Shown: positions 8,498 to 16,862 of the stretch, one piece after another | How the letters are laid out: each line of letters starts with the position of its first letter | Numbering within the stretch: the first letter of the stretch is position 1 | Assembly (NCBI GenBank): GCA_022843125.1 | Contig: JALHOG010000047.1 | Span: forward strand, 1 to 41,773 | Reading direction: 5' to 3' | DNA from: Ilumatobacteraceae bacterium | Lineage (GTDB): Bacteria > Actinomycetota > Acidimicrobiia > Acidimicrobiales > Ilumatobacteraceae | Length of the DNA stretch: 41,773 bases | The notes under the pieces: model-generated | Databases searched by the model: none | Seen by the model: only the letters and a program-made list of their open reading frames with translations | What the model was told of the DNA's origin: nothing | Program-made: the position numbers and the translations under genes

Positions 8498-8564
8498 ACT
8501 CTAAACAGAATTTGCCGGCGATGTAACCAGATTTTGCCGACGCTCTGACCAGATTTTGCCGAGG
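8498..8564 (-). repeat. Three 22-bp-period direct repeats plus -10 box upstream of the DUF4143 gene
   Basis: On the + strand three 19-base copies start at 8502, 8524 and 8546, exactly 22 bp apart. They share the core CAGATTTTGCCG, with CAGAATTTGCCG in the first copy. Copies two and three differ at only a few of 19 positions. On the minus strand the repeats lead into TAGAGT (8503 to 8498), a TANNNT -10 box six bases before the ATG at 8491. The 22-bp period is close to two helical turns, so bound protein would lie on one face. This resembles an iteron-like operator. Confidence 0.7.
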
Positions 8565-8585
8565 GGTCGATGTCGGGTGTCGACG

Positions 8586-9155
8586 TCAGGTGAGGTGGGT
8601 GACCGCGGGGGTGGGGCGGACCGGGACCTCGACCGTTCCGTTGGGGTGGCCGAGGTAGATCACCGCGACGATGCGGTCGTCCGCGGCGAAGCCGCACAGG
8701 TCGAGCGCGCAGGGCGAGTCGATCAGCGGCGGCGTCGACCAGAAGCTGGCGAGGCCGAGCGCGGTGGCGCCCAGCAGCAGGTTCTGGACACCGGCCGCCA
8801 CCGCGTCGCGGTTCTCGTCGTGGATCGTCGGTTTGGCGTCGGGGGCGCACCCGACCACCAGGATGTTCGGCGTGCGCGTGTACTTCGTGCGGGTCTTCTC
8901 GCGCTTGCCCTCGTCGCCGAAGTCGCGGTCGGCCATGTCGGCGGCGAACGCCTCGCCGAGCCGGGCTCGGGCATCACCGGTGAGCGAGGCGAACCGCCAC
9001 GGCCACGTCTTCTTGTGGCACGGCGCCCAGGTCGCGAGCTCGCACAGCTGCCCGATCACGTCGTCGCCCACCGGTCGGTCGCGGTCGACGATCATGTGGG
9101 TGCGGCGGGCGCGCGCCAGTCTGGCGAACGAGTCGAAGTCCAACCCCGAATCCAT
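8586..9155 (-). CDS. Nitroreductase-family flavoprotein
   Basis: The 189-residue sequence matches the nitroreductase fold. The N-terminal ARRTHM motif binds the FMN phosphate, followed by ATWAPCHKKTWPWRF and a C-terminal GLASFWSTPP and VIYLGHPNG. The family reduces nitro or enone substrates with NAD(P)H, or acts in other flavin chemistry. It lies upstream of the DUF4143 gene on the same strand, but the repeat array and a separate -10 box lie between them, so they may be transcribed separately. It diverges from the YceH-like gene. Confidence 0.85.
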   Translation of the reverse strand: MDSGLDFDSFARLARARRTHMIVDRDRPVGDDVIGQLCELATWAPCHKKTWPWRFASLTGDARARLGEAFAADMADRDFGDEGKREKTRTKYTRTPNILVVGCAPDAKPTIHDENRDAVAAGVQNLLLGATALGLASFWSTPPLIDSPCALDLCGFAADDRIVAVIYLGHPNGTVEVPVRPTPAVTHLT

Positions 9156-9229
9156 GCCCGGAGTGTGACAGCAGAATCGTCCGATGCCACGGTCGACGCG
9201 AGCCGGCCGGATCGACCAGACTCCGCCCC

Positions 9230-10540
9230 ATGGACGACGGCGGCGCTCAACGGTTCGATGATCTGAGCCCGCAGGAGGTGCGGGTGCTCGGCTGCCTCGT
9301 CGAGAAGGAGGCCACGGTCCCCGACACGTACCCGATGACGCTCAACGCGCTGCGCACCGCCTGCAATCAGTCGACCAGCCGCGATCCCGTCGTCTCCTAT
9401 GGCGACCGCGAGATCGAGGTCGCACTCAACTCGTTGCGGGCACGAGGGCTCACGCGGGTCGTGCACAGCACGACGAACCGGGCAACCAAGTACAAGCACG
9501 TCCTGCCCGAGACGCTCGAGCTCGGCAAGGCCGAGACGGTGCTGCTCTCGGTGCTGATGCTCCGGGGCGCTCAGACGCCCGGCGAACTCAAGACCCGCAG
9601 CGAGCGCCAGCACCGGTTCAAGACACCCGACGACGTGGTCACGGTGCTGGAGCGGCTGGCGGGCCGACCCGAGCCGCTCGTCCGTGAGTTGCCGCGGCAG
9701 CCCGGCCAGAAGGATCCGCGCTGGATCCACCTGATGTCGCCCGTTGCCGAACCGGAGGTCGGGGCCCCCGTCGCTCGCGCTGTGGCGGCTTCGTCGCGGC
9801 CGGTGCCGCCCGACGGCGTTGCCGGCTACGCCACGATCGCCGAGTTCGCCGACCTGCTCGCCGGCGACCTGTGGGAGACCGTCGAACTCGTCCTGCTCGA
9901 CGTGCTCGCCGGCCTCGAACCGACCTCCGGGCCGCTCGTCGACGTCGGGGCGGGCACGGGCGTCGGGCTCGCAGCGGTGCACCGCGCGGCGCCCGGCCTG
10001 CGGGTGGTCGCGGTCGAGCCGTCACCGGCCATGCGGGTCGCGCTGCACGCCCGCCTCGTCGATGCACCCGAGCTCCTCGCGGCCACCACGGTCGTCCCCA
10101 CCCAACTGGCGCAGGCCAACCTCCCCGACCGGGCGGCCGCCGTGCTCGCGGTCGGGGTGCTCGGCCACCTCGACGACGCCGAGCGCACGAAGCTGTGGCG
10201 CTACGTCTCCACGTCGCTGCGGCCGGGGGCGCCATGTGTCGTCTCGCTCGTCGCGCCGTCGCGGCCGGCGGCGATCCCGAGCCTGCGGGTGGGAGAGCGG
10301 CAGGTGGGCCGGAACCTGGTGGAGGGATGGACCAGCGCCGAGCCGATCGACGAGCGCTCGATCGCGTGGACCCAGCGCTTCCGGATCGCCGACCCCAACG
10401 GGCTCACCCTGCGCGAGGCGAACGCCACGGTGGCGTGGCGCTGCGACGGGGTCGACGACCTGCGGGCCGAGATCGCCCCGCACTCGCTCGAGCTCACCGA
10501 GCACGAGGGTGGCGTAGTCGTGGTCCGGCGGCGGGGCTGA
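9230..10540 (+). CDS. YceH (DUF480) domain fused to a class I methyltransferase
   Basis: Residues about 8-170 match YceH/DUF480: [43 protein letters not shown] and TPGELKTRS. That domain is a pair of winged helices of unknown function. Residues about 205-436 form a Rossmann-like SAM methyltransferase with motif [10 protein letters not shown], the acidic end of strand 2 in [10 protein letters not shown], and ILGHLD-like spacing at [11 protein letters not shown]. YceH is usually a stand-alone protein of about 200 residues, so this is a fusion. The substrate is unknown. The downstream dtd gene begins two bases after its stop, indicating an operon. Confidence 0.85.
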   Translation: MDDGGAQRFDDLSPQEVRVLGCLVEKEATVPDTYPMTLNALRTACNQSTSRDPVVSYGDREIEVALNSLRARGLTRVVHSTTNRATKYKHVLPETLELGKAETVLLSVLMLRGAQTPGELKTRSERQHRFKTPDDVVTVLERLAGRPEPLVRELPRQPGQKDPRWIHLMSPVAEPEVGAPVARAVAASSRPVPPDGVAGYATIAEFADLLAGDLWETVELVLLDVLAGLEPTSGPLVDVGAGTGVGLAAVHRAAPGLRVVAVEPSPAMRVALHARLVDAPELLAATTVVPTQLAQANLPDRAAAVLAVGVLGHLDDAERTKLWRYVSTSLRPGAPCVVSLVAPSRPAAIPSLRVGERQVGRNLVEGWTSAEPIDERSIAWTQRFRIADPNGLTLREANATVAWRCDGVDDLRAEIAPHSLELTEHEGGVVVVRRRG

Positions 10541-10541
10541 C

Positions 10542-11009
10542 GTGCGCGGGTTGGTGCAGCGCGTCGAGCGGGCACAGGTGGTCGTGGTCGGTCCCGGTGG
10601 GGATCGCGAGATCGTCGGGTCGATCGCCGCCGGGTTGTGCGTGCTGGTGGGCGTCACGCACGACGACACGCCGGCGGTGGCCGACAAGCTCGCCGACAAG
10701 ATCTGGTTCCTGCGGGTGCTCGACGACGCCGACGGGGTGATGAACCGCTCGTTGGCCGACCGTGCCGCCGACGGCCTCCCCGCCGAGGTCCTGGTGGTCA
10801 GCCAGTTCACCCTCTACGGCAACACCGACAAGGGCCGCCGGCCGAGTTGGATCGACGCCGCCCGCCCCGAGCACGCCGAACCGCTCGTGGACGCGGTCGT
10901 CGCCCGCCTGCGCGGGCTCGGGGCGACGGTGGCCACCGGGCGCTTCCGCACCGACATGCGCGTCGAGCTCGTCAACGACGGCCCCGTCACGCTGATGCTC
11001 GAGCTCTGA
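10542..11009 (+). CDS. dtd: D-aminoacyl-tRNA deacylase
   Basis: The 155-residue protein is full length for Dtd, which hydrolyses D-aminoacyl-tRNA (and Gly-tRNA-Ala) to enforce homochirality. The two active-site motifs are present: SQFTLYG near residues 87-93 and NDGPVT near residues 145-150, the latter carrying the Gly-cisPro element. KGRRPSW replaces the common KGNRPSF. The start is a GTG just after the stop of the preceding gene. Its 3' end overlaps the 3' end of the convergent lnt-like gene by 23 bp. Confidence 0.95.
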   Translation: MRGLVQRVERAQVVVVGPGGDREIVGSIAAGLCVLVGVTHDDTPAVADKLADKIWFLRVLDDADGVMNRSLADRAADGLPAEVLVVSQFTLYGNTDKGRRPSWIDAARPEHAEPLVDAVVARLRGLGATVATGRFRTDMRVELVNDGPVTLMLEL

Positions 11010-12507
11010 CGTTCGCGCGGCGGGACAGGAGCAGCACCACCAGGGCGGCCAATGCCCACGGCACCGTGCCGATCGCCTGGAACCAGGTGGTGCCGTCGCG
11101 GAGCGGGACCTCCGATCGGATCACCCGCTGCTCGCTCACGTCGGTGCGCTGGAGCACCTCGCCGCGATCGGTCACGAACGCGGTGAAGCCGGTGGGCGAC
11201 ACCTGCACCACCCAGCGCCCGCTCTCGACCGCCCGCAGCCGGCTCGACGCGACCTGCTGGGTCTGAAGGATCGTCCCGGTGTAGCTCGCGCCGTTGGTGG
11301 GGTTGAGCAGGAACGCCGTGCCGTTGTCGGCGGCGGCGCGCCCGCGCCCGCCGAAGAAGACCTCCCACGAGATCATCACGCCGAGCCGGGTGCCGTCGGG
11401 CAACTCGATGAAGGCGGGGTCGCGGCCGGCCACGGCGTCGCTCGGGATCTGGTCGACCGGAGCGCCGATCGCCTCGAGCGCGCCGCGCAGCGGGACGTAC
11501 TCGCCGAACGGCACGATCCGCACCTTCTCGTACCGGCTCGTCACCTCACCCGCCGGGGTGATGACCACCTGCGCGTTCACGAACGCGCCCTCGGTGGGGT
11601 ACGCCGAGAACTCCGAGTCGATCGTGATCCCGACGGCGAACGGGACCCCCAGCCGAGCGGCCTGGGCGGCGATCTCGCGGTAGGCGTCGCTGTCGGTCAG
11701 CGCCTGGTCGTTCACGTCGACGCCGTTCTCGGGCCACACGACGAGGTCGAGGTCGGGGTCGGGTGAGATCGTGTCGGTGGCGGCGAGCAGCCGTTGGGTG
11801 ACGATCCGGCTCGGTACGTCGAGCGCGGTGGTTCCCTGCTCGCCTCCGCCCTGCACGGCGGCCACGGTCAGCGCCGCACCGGTGTCGTTGCCCGATGGTG
11901 CGACGGCGGCGACGGCCACCGCCACGACGCACGCTGCGATCCCGGCCGCGCCGTGCCGCGAGCGGCGATCGGTCACGAAACCGGCGAGCGCGAACCCGAC
12001 CTGGAACACGATCCAGGTGAGCACCACCACGCCACCGATGCGGGCGACGAAGAGCAGCGGCCCTCCGGCCTGCGAGATGCCGAGTGTGGCGAGCGGCACA
12101 CCACCGAAGGGGAACCCGAGACGGATCGCCTCGACCAGCGTGTGCGCCGCCGGGCGGCCGATCACCCGCCACCGGCCCGTGGGCGAGATCGCTGCCGCCG
12201 CGGCATGGAACGCGGCGAACAGACACGCGCTGAACAGGTAGCCGGGCACGGTGAGGAACCACATCCACGCCATGCCGATCGCCATCCAGCTCAGGCCGAA
12301 CAGGAAGCCGCGTCGGGCGGCCGAGCGGCGGGTCGGCTCCTCGCCGAGCGCCAGCCCGAACACGATCACCCCGACGAACGCGAGCGGCCAGAAACCCCAC
12401 GGAGGGAGGGAGAACGCGACCAGTGCACCGGCCAGCAGCGAGCGGGCGCCACCACCGGTGAGGACCCGGCGGGCGCGCGCCGACACGGGTTCGGTGGGGT
12501 GGTCCAC
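10987..12507 (-). CDS. lnt: Apolipoprotein N-acyltransferase (Lnt)-like protein lacking the catalytic Cys
   Basis: The protein has 506 residues from a GTG at 12507, eight bases after the sortase stop. It has an N-terminal membrane part with several helices ([21 protein letters not shown] and others). A C-terminal nitrilase domain and one final helix follow. Lnt transfers a third acyl chain to the lipoprotein N-terminus through a Glu-Lys-Cys triad. Here Glu260 (VVWPENG) and Lys328 ([13 protein letters not shown]) are present, but the Cys position is Ser380 ([10 protein letters not shown], codon TCG). The spacings of 68 and 52 residues equal those of E. coli Lnt E267-K335-C387. The activity is therefore uncertain. 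The frame is open upstream to 12576, overlapping the sortase. Confidence 0.88.
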   Translation of the reverse strand: MDHPTEPVSARARRVLTGGGARSLLAGALVAFSLPPWGFWPLAFVGVIVFGLALGEEPTRRSAARRGFLFGLSWMAIGMAWMWFLTVPGYLFSACLFAAFHAAAAAISPTGRWRVIGRPAAHTLVEAIRLGFPFGGVPLATLGISQAGGPLLFVARIGGVVVLTWIVFQVGFALAGFVTDRRSRHGAAGIAACVVAVAVAAVAPSGNDTGAALTVAAVQGGGEQGTTALDVPSRIVTQRLLAATDTISPDPDLDLVVWPENGVDVNDQALTDSDAYREIAAQAARLGVPFAVGITIDSEFSAYPTEGAFVNAQVVITPAGEVTSRYEKVRIVPFGEYVPLRGALEAIGAPVDQIPSDAVAGRDPAFIELPDGTRLGVMISWEVFFGGRGRAAADNGTAFLLNPTNGASYTGTILQTQQVASSRLRAVESGRWVVQVSPTGFTAFVTDRGEVLQRTDVSEQRVIRSEVPLRDGTTWFQAIGTVPWALAALVVLLLSRRANVRARASA

Positions 12508-12515
12508 GGGCGGCG

Positions 12516-13238
12516 TCAGATCTCGAGGTCGGCGTACACGACGATGCGCTGGGCGGTGGATCCCGGCGGGTGACACGCGAACAGGGTGACCGTCGGGGTG
12601 TCGGTGGGATCGACGATCCAGAGCGCCTCGGGCCCGACGATCTCGACCTTCGTCACCCGGTAGACGTGCTCGGTACCGTCTGCCGCCGTGAAGATGATCG
12701 GGTCACCCTCGACCAGCTGATCGACGTTGCGGAACACGCGGTGCTTGCTGGTGCGGTGCCCGGCGACGACGACGTTGCCGATCTGGCCGGGCAGTGCAGT
12801 GCCTGGCCAGTGGCCCGGACCGTAATCGAGCGTGGTGTTGCGGATGCCCTCGTACATCACCGAGTCGACGTCGATCTTCGGGATCGAGATGCGACCCATC
12901 TCGATCACGGGCTCGGCGGCGTCGGCGTCCTGCGGGGGCGGAATCGGGGTAGTGAGCTGTCGGGCGAGCGTCGTGGTCGTGGTGCTCGTCGTCGTGGTGC
13001 TCGTGGTGCTCGTGGTGGTCGCAGCCGTGGTGACGGGGGCAACGGTCGTCGCCGGGGGCGGGACCGTTGTTGCGGGGGCAGCGGTGGTCGGTGGGGGCGC
13101 CGCCGTGGCCGGTGCGGCGACGTCGGTCACGAGGGCCAGCGGTTCCGATCCGGAGCTGCACGCGCTGAGACCGAGCACGAGCGCACCGACGAGGGCGAGC
13201 GGCGCTGCGAGCACGCGGGTGGACGAGGTCACCGCCAT
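12516..13238 (-). CDS. Lipoprotein sortase (class D/E-like)
   Basis: The 240-residue protein has a signal peptide with a lipobox L-S-A-C, the acylated residue being Cys27. A long Ala/Pro/Thr linker follows, with an almost pure Thr/Ser run near residues 70-92. The sortase beta-barrel then occupies about residue 110 to the end. The catalytic residues are visible as His161 (VVVAGHRTS), Cys222 (TLFACHPPG) and Arg231 (TAQRIVV). Sortases cleave a sorting signal and transpeptidate surface proteins. Most are held by a transmembrane helix, so lipid anchoring is unusual. No LPxTG substrate is encoded nearby. The lnt-like gene follows directly. Confidence 0.88.
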   Translation of the reverse strand: MAVTSSTRVLAAPLALVGALVLGLSACSSGSEPLALVTDVAAPATAAPPPTTAAPATTVPPPATTVAPVTTAATTTSTTSTTTTSTTTTTLARQLTTPIPPPQDADAAEPVIEMGRISIPKIDVDSVMYEGIRNTTLDYGPGHWPGTALPGQIGNVVVAGHRTSKHRVFRNVDQLVEGDPIIFTAADGTEHVYRVTKVEIVGPEALWIVDPTDTPTVTLFACHPPGSTAQRIVVYADLEI

Positions 13239-13314
13239 CGGCCCATTGTGTCAGCCCGCCCGCCACATGCCCAGCCACCACGAGCCCGCCGACGAGGAAT
13301 CGACGACCACAGCG

Positions 13315-14706
13315 TCAGGTTCGGAAGCAGTGGGCGACGACGGCTGAGGCGGCGCGTTCGCCGTCGGCGACGCACGCCGGGATGCCGATCCCGCGGTAGC
13401 TCGCCCCGGCGAGGTACACACCAGCGGGGAGTGCCTGCTCGATCGTGGCCACCCGGTCGAAGTGGTGCGGTCGGTACTGCGGGAACGCTCCCGTCCAGCG
13501 TGTGATCGACGTGGCGGTCGGAACCACGGTGGCGCCGATGTGACGCCCGAACTCCTCGACCGCACGGGCGAGCGCCGTGTCGTCGTCGAGTTGCTCGACC
13601 GGGAGCCCGTCGCGCCCCAGCGAGATCCGAACGATCTGGGAGCCGTCGGCGGGCCGCCAGTGCGCCCACTTCTGCGAGGCGAACGACGCCGCGGTCACCG
13701 TGCGCTGCTCCGATTTGGGGACGAGGTAGCCGCTCAACCCGGCGAGCCGGTCGGGCCACTCGCCGGCCGGCACCGCCAGGCGGACCATGATCACGTCGGC
13801 GTGCTCGAACGTGCTGAGGCCGGCCGCAGCCTCGGGTGCGACGCCGACGAGCAGTGGGGCCGAGGCGCGAGCGGGCGACGCCAGCACGATGGCATCGAAG
13901 CGCTCGTCGTCGACCCGCCAGCCCGACCCGTCGGCCACGAGCGAGGCGGCGGGCCGCCCGGTGCGCACCACGCCGCCGTGCTCACGCACGAACGCGGCCG
14001 TGGCGTCGACGAGGGCACCGATGCCCTGCCGCGGCGCCCCGAAGATCGGTGTCGGCGCCGACCCAGCAGGCGGTGGTGCAGGCATCTTCCGCTTGGCGGC
14101 CCGCGCGCCGATCAGCAGTGAACGGTTGCCGCGCGCCAGTTCGGCGAGCTGCGGCACCGCAGCGAGGCTGAAGCGGTCGGTGTCGGCTGCATAGATGCTG
14201 CCGACGAGGGCGTCGACGAGCCGCTCGTGCACCTCGTCGCCGAACCGGCCGCGCACCAGGCGCCCGATCGAGTCGTCGTGGTCGGTGGGTGGGAGCAACG
14301 GCTCGAGCCCGGCGCGGAGCTTGCCGCGCCAGCTGAGGAGCCTGCTCGTGGCGAACGCCTTCACGTCGGTGGGCACGCCGAGCACGATCCCGGCGGGGAG
14401 CCGGTGCAGTCCGTCGTGCCACACGGTCGCGCTCGCCGCGGCCGGCGCTGTCATCTGGCCGGGCCCGAGGCCGACGGTACGGGCGAGCGCCACCGCATGT
14501 GGTTGGCGGACCAGGAAGGCGTCGCCGCCCTCGTCGACGGCGTCGATGCCGGCGAACGGGGAGGTCGCGATCTTGCCGCCGAGCCGGTGGTCGGCTTCCC
14601 AGACCTCGACAGCGAGATCGGGATGCGTGCTGCGCTGCTGGACGAGCGCAGCTGCCGCGGCGAGGCCGCTGATGCCGCCCCCGACCACGAGCACCCGGTG
14701 GCTCAC
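13315..14706 (-). CDS. hemY: Coproporphyrinogen III/protoporphyrinogen oxidase (HemY/CgoX)
   Basis: The 463-residue flavoprotein starts at the GTG at 14706, overlapping the ferrochelatase stop (GTGA). The FAD-binding motif VLVVGGGISGLAAAAAL lies at the very N-terminus, and the FAD-contacting end YLAGASYRGIGIPACV is near the C-terminus. In Gram-positive bacteria this oxygen-dependent enzyme oxidises coproporphyrinogen III to coproporphyrin III, which ferrochelatase then metallates. That pathway needs HemQ/ChdC, which is not in this window. The open frame extends well upstream into hemH, but that part is out-of-frame shadow. Confidence 0.93.
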   Translation of the reverse strand: MSHRVLVVGGGISGLAAAAALVQQRSTHPDLAVEVWEADHRLGGKIATSPFAGIDAVDEGGDAFLVRQPHAVALARTVGLGPGQMTAPAAASATVWHDGLHRLPAGIVLGVPTDVKAFATSRLLSWRGKLRAGLEPLLPPTDHDDSIGRLVRGRFGDEVHERLVDALVGSIYAADTDRFSLAAVPQLAELARGNRSLLIGARAAKRKMPAPPPAGSAPTPIFGAPRQGIGALVDATAAFVREHGGVVRTGRPAASLVADGSGWRVDDERFDAIVLASPARASAPLLVGVAPEAAAGLSTFEHADVIMVRLAVPAGEWPDRLAGLSGYLVPKSEQRTVTAASFASQKWAHWRPADGSQIVRISLGRDGLPVEQLDDDTALARAVEEFGRHIGATVVPTATSITRWTGAFPQYRPHHFDRVATIEQALPAGVYLAGASYRGIGIPACVADGERAASAVVAHCFRT

Positions 14707-15647
14707 GCCGCGATCCACCCCGCACCGACCGCCTGCGCGTGGACGCGTGCGGCGAGCGCCCCGATCACCGCCGGGTCGTCGTTGACGCACGCGGTGCGGT
14801 CGAACGCGAGGCCCTGCGATTCGGCGCGGTGGCGCGCCTCGATGTCGAGGTCGTACAGCACCTCCAGGTGATCGGCGACGAAACCGACCGCCGAGACGAT
14901 CACGCCGTCGACACGCCCGTCGGCACCAGCCAGCGTGTCGAGCACCTCGAGGATGTCGGGGCCGAGCCACGGTTCCGGGGTGCGGCCGGCACTCTGCCAT
15001 CCGAGCTGCCAGCCCGACCCCTCGTCGAGCCCGAGCGCACCGGCGACGGCCACGGCGGTCGAGCGCAACTCGTCGGGGTACGGATCGCCGGCCTCGATGA
15101 TGCGCGACGGCAACGAGTGAGCGGTGAACACCACCCGCGTGTTCGCAGGCATCTCGGCGAGGCGGGAACGCAGGTCGGTGACGAGGAACTCGACGAACGC
15201 CGGCTCGACCGCCCACGACTCGACCCCCGCGGTGGCGATGCCGTGCGGTTCGGCGGCGGTGTTCATCCGGCCGAGGTACTGGCCGACGGAGTAGGCCGAG
15301 TAGTGCGGTGCGAGCACCACGCCGATCGCCTGGGTGAACCCGCGGGCGGCGAGATCGTCGACGGCGGCCTCGACCTTCGGATCGGCGTGTTTGAGGCCGA
15401 GCACGACCTCGTAGGCGCCGGGCGCGATGGCGTCGAGCGCACGCTGCAGCGCGACCTGCTGGGCCTCGGTGAGCTGCGCCAGCGGTGACACGCCGCCGAT
15501 CGCCTCGTAGCGCCGGGTGAGGTCGGCGAGGGCTTCGTCGGTGGGTGGCCGCCCGCGCCGGATGTCGGTGTAGTACGGGAGGATCTCGTCGGGCGTGCGC
15601 GGCGTGCCGTACGCCATGGCGACGACGCCGATGCGGGTGCTGGTCAT
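14703..15647 (-). CDS. hemH: Ferrochelatase (coproporphyrin ferrochelatase type)
   Basis: The 314-residue protein starts at ATG 15647 with TRIGVVAMAYGTP, the normal ferrochelatase N-terminus. It contains the conserved VLAPHYSAYSVGQY (catalytic His region) and FTAHSLPSRI. A third conserved block is WQLGWQSAGRTPEPWLGP. A Glu-containing DHLEVLYDLD segment near the C-terminus completes the active site. It inserts Fe(II) into coproporphyrin III or protoporphyrin IX. It sits between hemE and the oxidase on the same strand with very short spacing, forming a late heme operon. Confidence 0.94.
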   Translation of the reverse strand: MTSTRIGVVAMAYGTPRTPDEILPYYTDIRRGRPPTDEALADLTRRYEAIGGVSPLAQLTEAQQVALQRALDAIAPGAYEVVLGLKHADPKVEAAVDDLAARGFTQAIGVVLAPHYSAYSVGQYLGRMNTAAEPHGIATAGVESWAVEPAFVEFLVTDLRSRLAEMPANTRVVFTAHSLPSRIIEAGDPYPDELRSTAVAVAGALGLDEGSGWQLGWQSAGRTPEPWLGPDILEVLDTLAGADGRVDGVIVSAVGFVADHLEVLYDLDIEARHRAESQGLAFDRTACVNDDPAVIGALAARVHAQAVGAGWIAA

Positions 15648-15660
15648 GACGAGGATCCCA

Positions 15661-16713
15661 TCACGTCGTGGCGGTCTGGGCATGAACGAGCTCGACGACG
15701 GCGGCGAGCACGTCGGGATCGCAGTCGGGGTTGACGCCGTGGCCGAGGTTGAAGATGTGCCCGGGATGGCCGGCGTTGTCGGCCAACACCGCCCGAGTGC
15801 CGGCGAGGGCACACTCGCGGCCAGCCAGCACCAGCGCCGGATCGAGGTTGCCCTGCACGACGACGTCGTCGCCGAGGCGCGCCCTGGCATCGCCGATCGT
15901 GGTCCGCCAGTCCAGGCCGATGATGCGCGGCCCGGCTTCGTAGAGGGCGACCAGCAGGTGGTCGCACCCGATGCCGAAGTGGATCCCGGGGACGTCGGGG
16001 AACCGGGCGGCGAGCTCGGCGAAGACCCGCTGCGAGTGGGGGAGCACGAAGCGGCGGTAGTCGAGCGCGGAGAGCGACCCGGCCCACGAGTCGAACAGCT
16101 GGAAGGCCCGGGCGCCGTGCTCGAGCTGAGCCCCGATGAACGTGACAGCGGAGTCGGCGAGGCGCTCCATCAGCTGGTGCCACAGGGCCTCGTCGGTGTG
16201 CATCAGGGCTTTGGTGTGGCGATAATCGCGGCTCGGGCGACCCTCGATGAGGTAGCTCGCCACGGTGAACGGGGCGCCGGCGAACGCCAGGAGCGGTACA
16301 TCGGACGAGAGCTCGCGCACGAGGATGTCGACGGTGTCGGTGACGTACGCGACGTCGTCGGGCTCGAGCGGGCGAAGGCGATCGAGATCGTTCGCGCTGC
16401 GGAACGGAGTATCGGCGACAGGGCCGGTACCGGGGGCGACGTCGATCCCGAAGCCGACCGCGTGCGGGGGCACCACGATGTCGCTGAAGAGCACGGCTGC
16501 GTCGACCCCGTACCGGCGGACCGGTTGGAGCGTGATCTCCGCAGCCACGTCGGGCTGCTTGATGGCCTGCAGGATCGAACCGTCACCACGGACCGCCCGG
16601 TACTCGGGCAGGCTCCGGCCTGCCTGGCGCATGAACCACACCGGGGTGTGGGCCGCCCGTTCGCCCGCCGCGGCGGCCAGGAACGGTGCGGTCTGGTCTG
16701 CGCTGTCAGCCAT
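15661..16713 (-). CDS. hemE: Uroporphyrinogen decarboxylase
   Basis: The 350-residue sequence is full length for HemE, which decarboxylates the four acetates of uroporphyrinogen III to give coproporphyrinogen III. Signature blocks include PVWFMRQAGRSLPEYR near the N-terminus, LFSDIVVPP, FAGAPFTVASYLIEG, and FNLGHGVNPDCDPD at the C-terminus. It is the first gene of the minus-strand heme cluster, followed by ferrochelatase after 13 bp. A -10-like TAGCGT (16728 to 16723) lies nine bases upstream of the ATG. Confidence 0.96.
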   Translation of the reverse strand: MADSADQTAPFLAAAAGERAAHTPVWFMRQAGRSLPEYRAVRGDGSILQAIKQPDVAAEITLQPVRRYGVDAAVLFSDIVVPPHAVGFGIDVAPGTGPVADTPFRSANDLDRLRPLEPDDVAYVTDTVDILVRELSSDVPLLAFAGAPFTVASYLIEGRPSRDYRHTKALMHTDEALWHQLMERLADSAVTFIGAQLEHGARAFQLFDSWAGSLSALDYRRFVLPHSQRVFAELAARFPDVPGIHFGIGCDHLLVALYEAGPRIIGLDWRTTIGDARARLGDDVVVQGNLDPALVLAGRECALAGTRAVLADNAGHPGHIFNLGHGVNPDCDPDVLAAVVELVHAQTATT

Positions 16714-16862
16714 GCACGGAGCACGCTATCTGGGGCGGTCCGACCCCGACCGGCGTGGGGGAGTCGACGTGACGGCCGATAGGGTTACACGTCCCCCAAA
16801 CCGGCGGGTGACCCGTCGGCCCGAATGCACCGGTCAGCAGACCGGTCGACCCCCTGGTATCG
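16714..16862. promoter_or_regulatory. Divergent promoter region hemE / helD
   Basis: This 149-bp spacer separates two divergent genes. A minus-strand TAGCGT near 16728-16723 fits a hemE promoter. A plus-strand TAGGGT at 16780-16785 fits a -10 box for the HelD gene, with a leader of about 70 nt. ACCGGT occurs twice 12 bp apart near 16829-16846. I see no clear regulator site. Confidence 0.4.

Noticed and set aside
12508..12576. Start of the lnt-like gene at 12576
   Set aside because: This would overlap the sortase coding end by about 60 bases with an Arg-rich leader. The GTG at 12507 gives normal spacing after the sortase stop.
13016..13060. Thr-codon-rich tract in the sortase as a possible microsatellite
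   Set aside because: The codons encode a Thr/Ser linker but vary (ACC, ACG, AGC) without a strict repeat unit, so selection on the linker explains it better than slippage.
14707..15216. N-terminal extension of the HemY frame to 15216
   Set aside because: The added residues are Arg/Gly-rich and overlap ferrochelatase in another frame. The FAD motif starts right after the GTG at 14706, which also overlaps the hemH stop.
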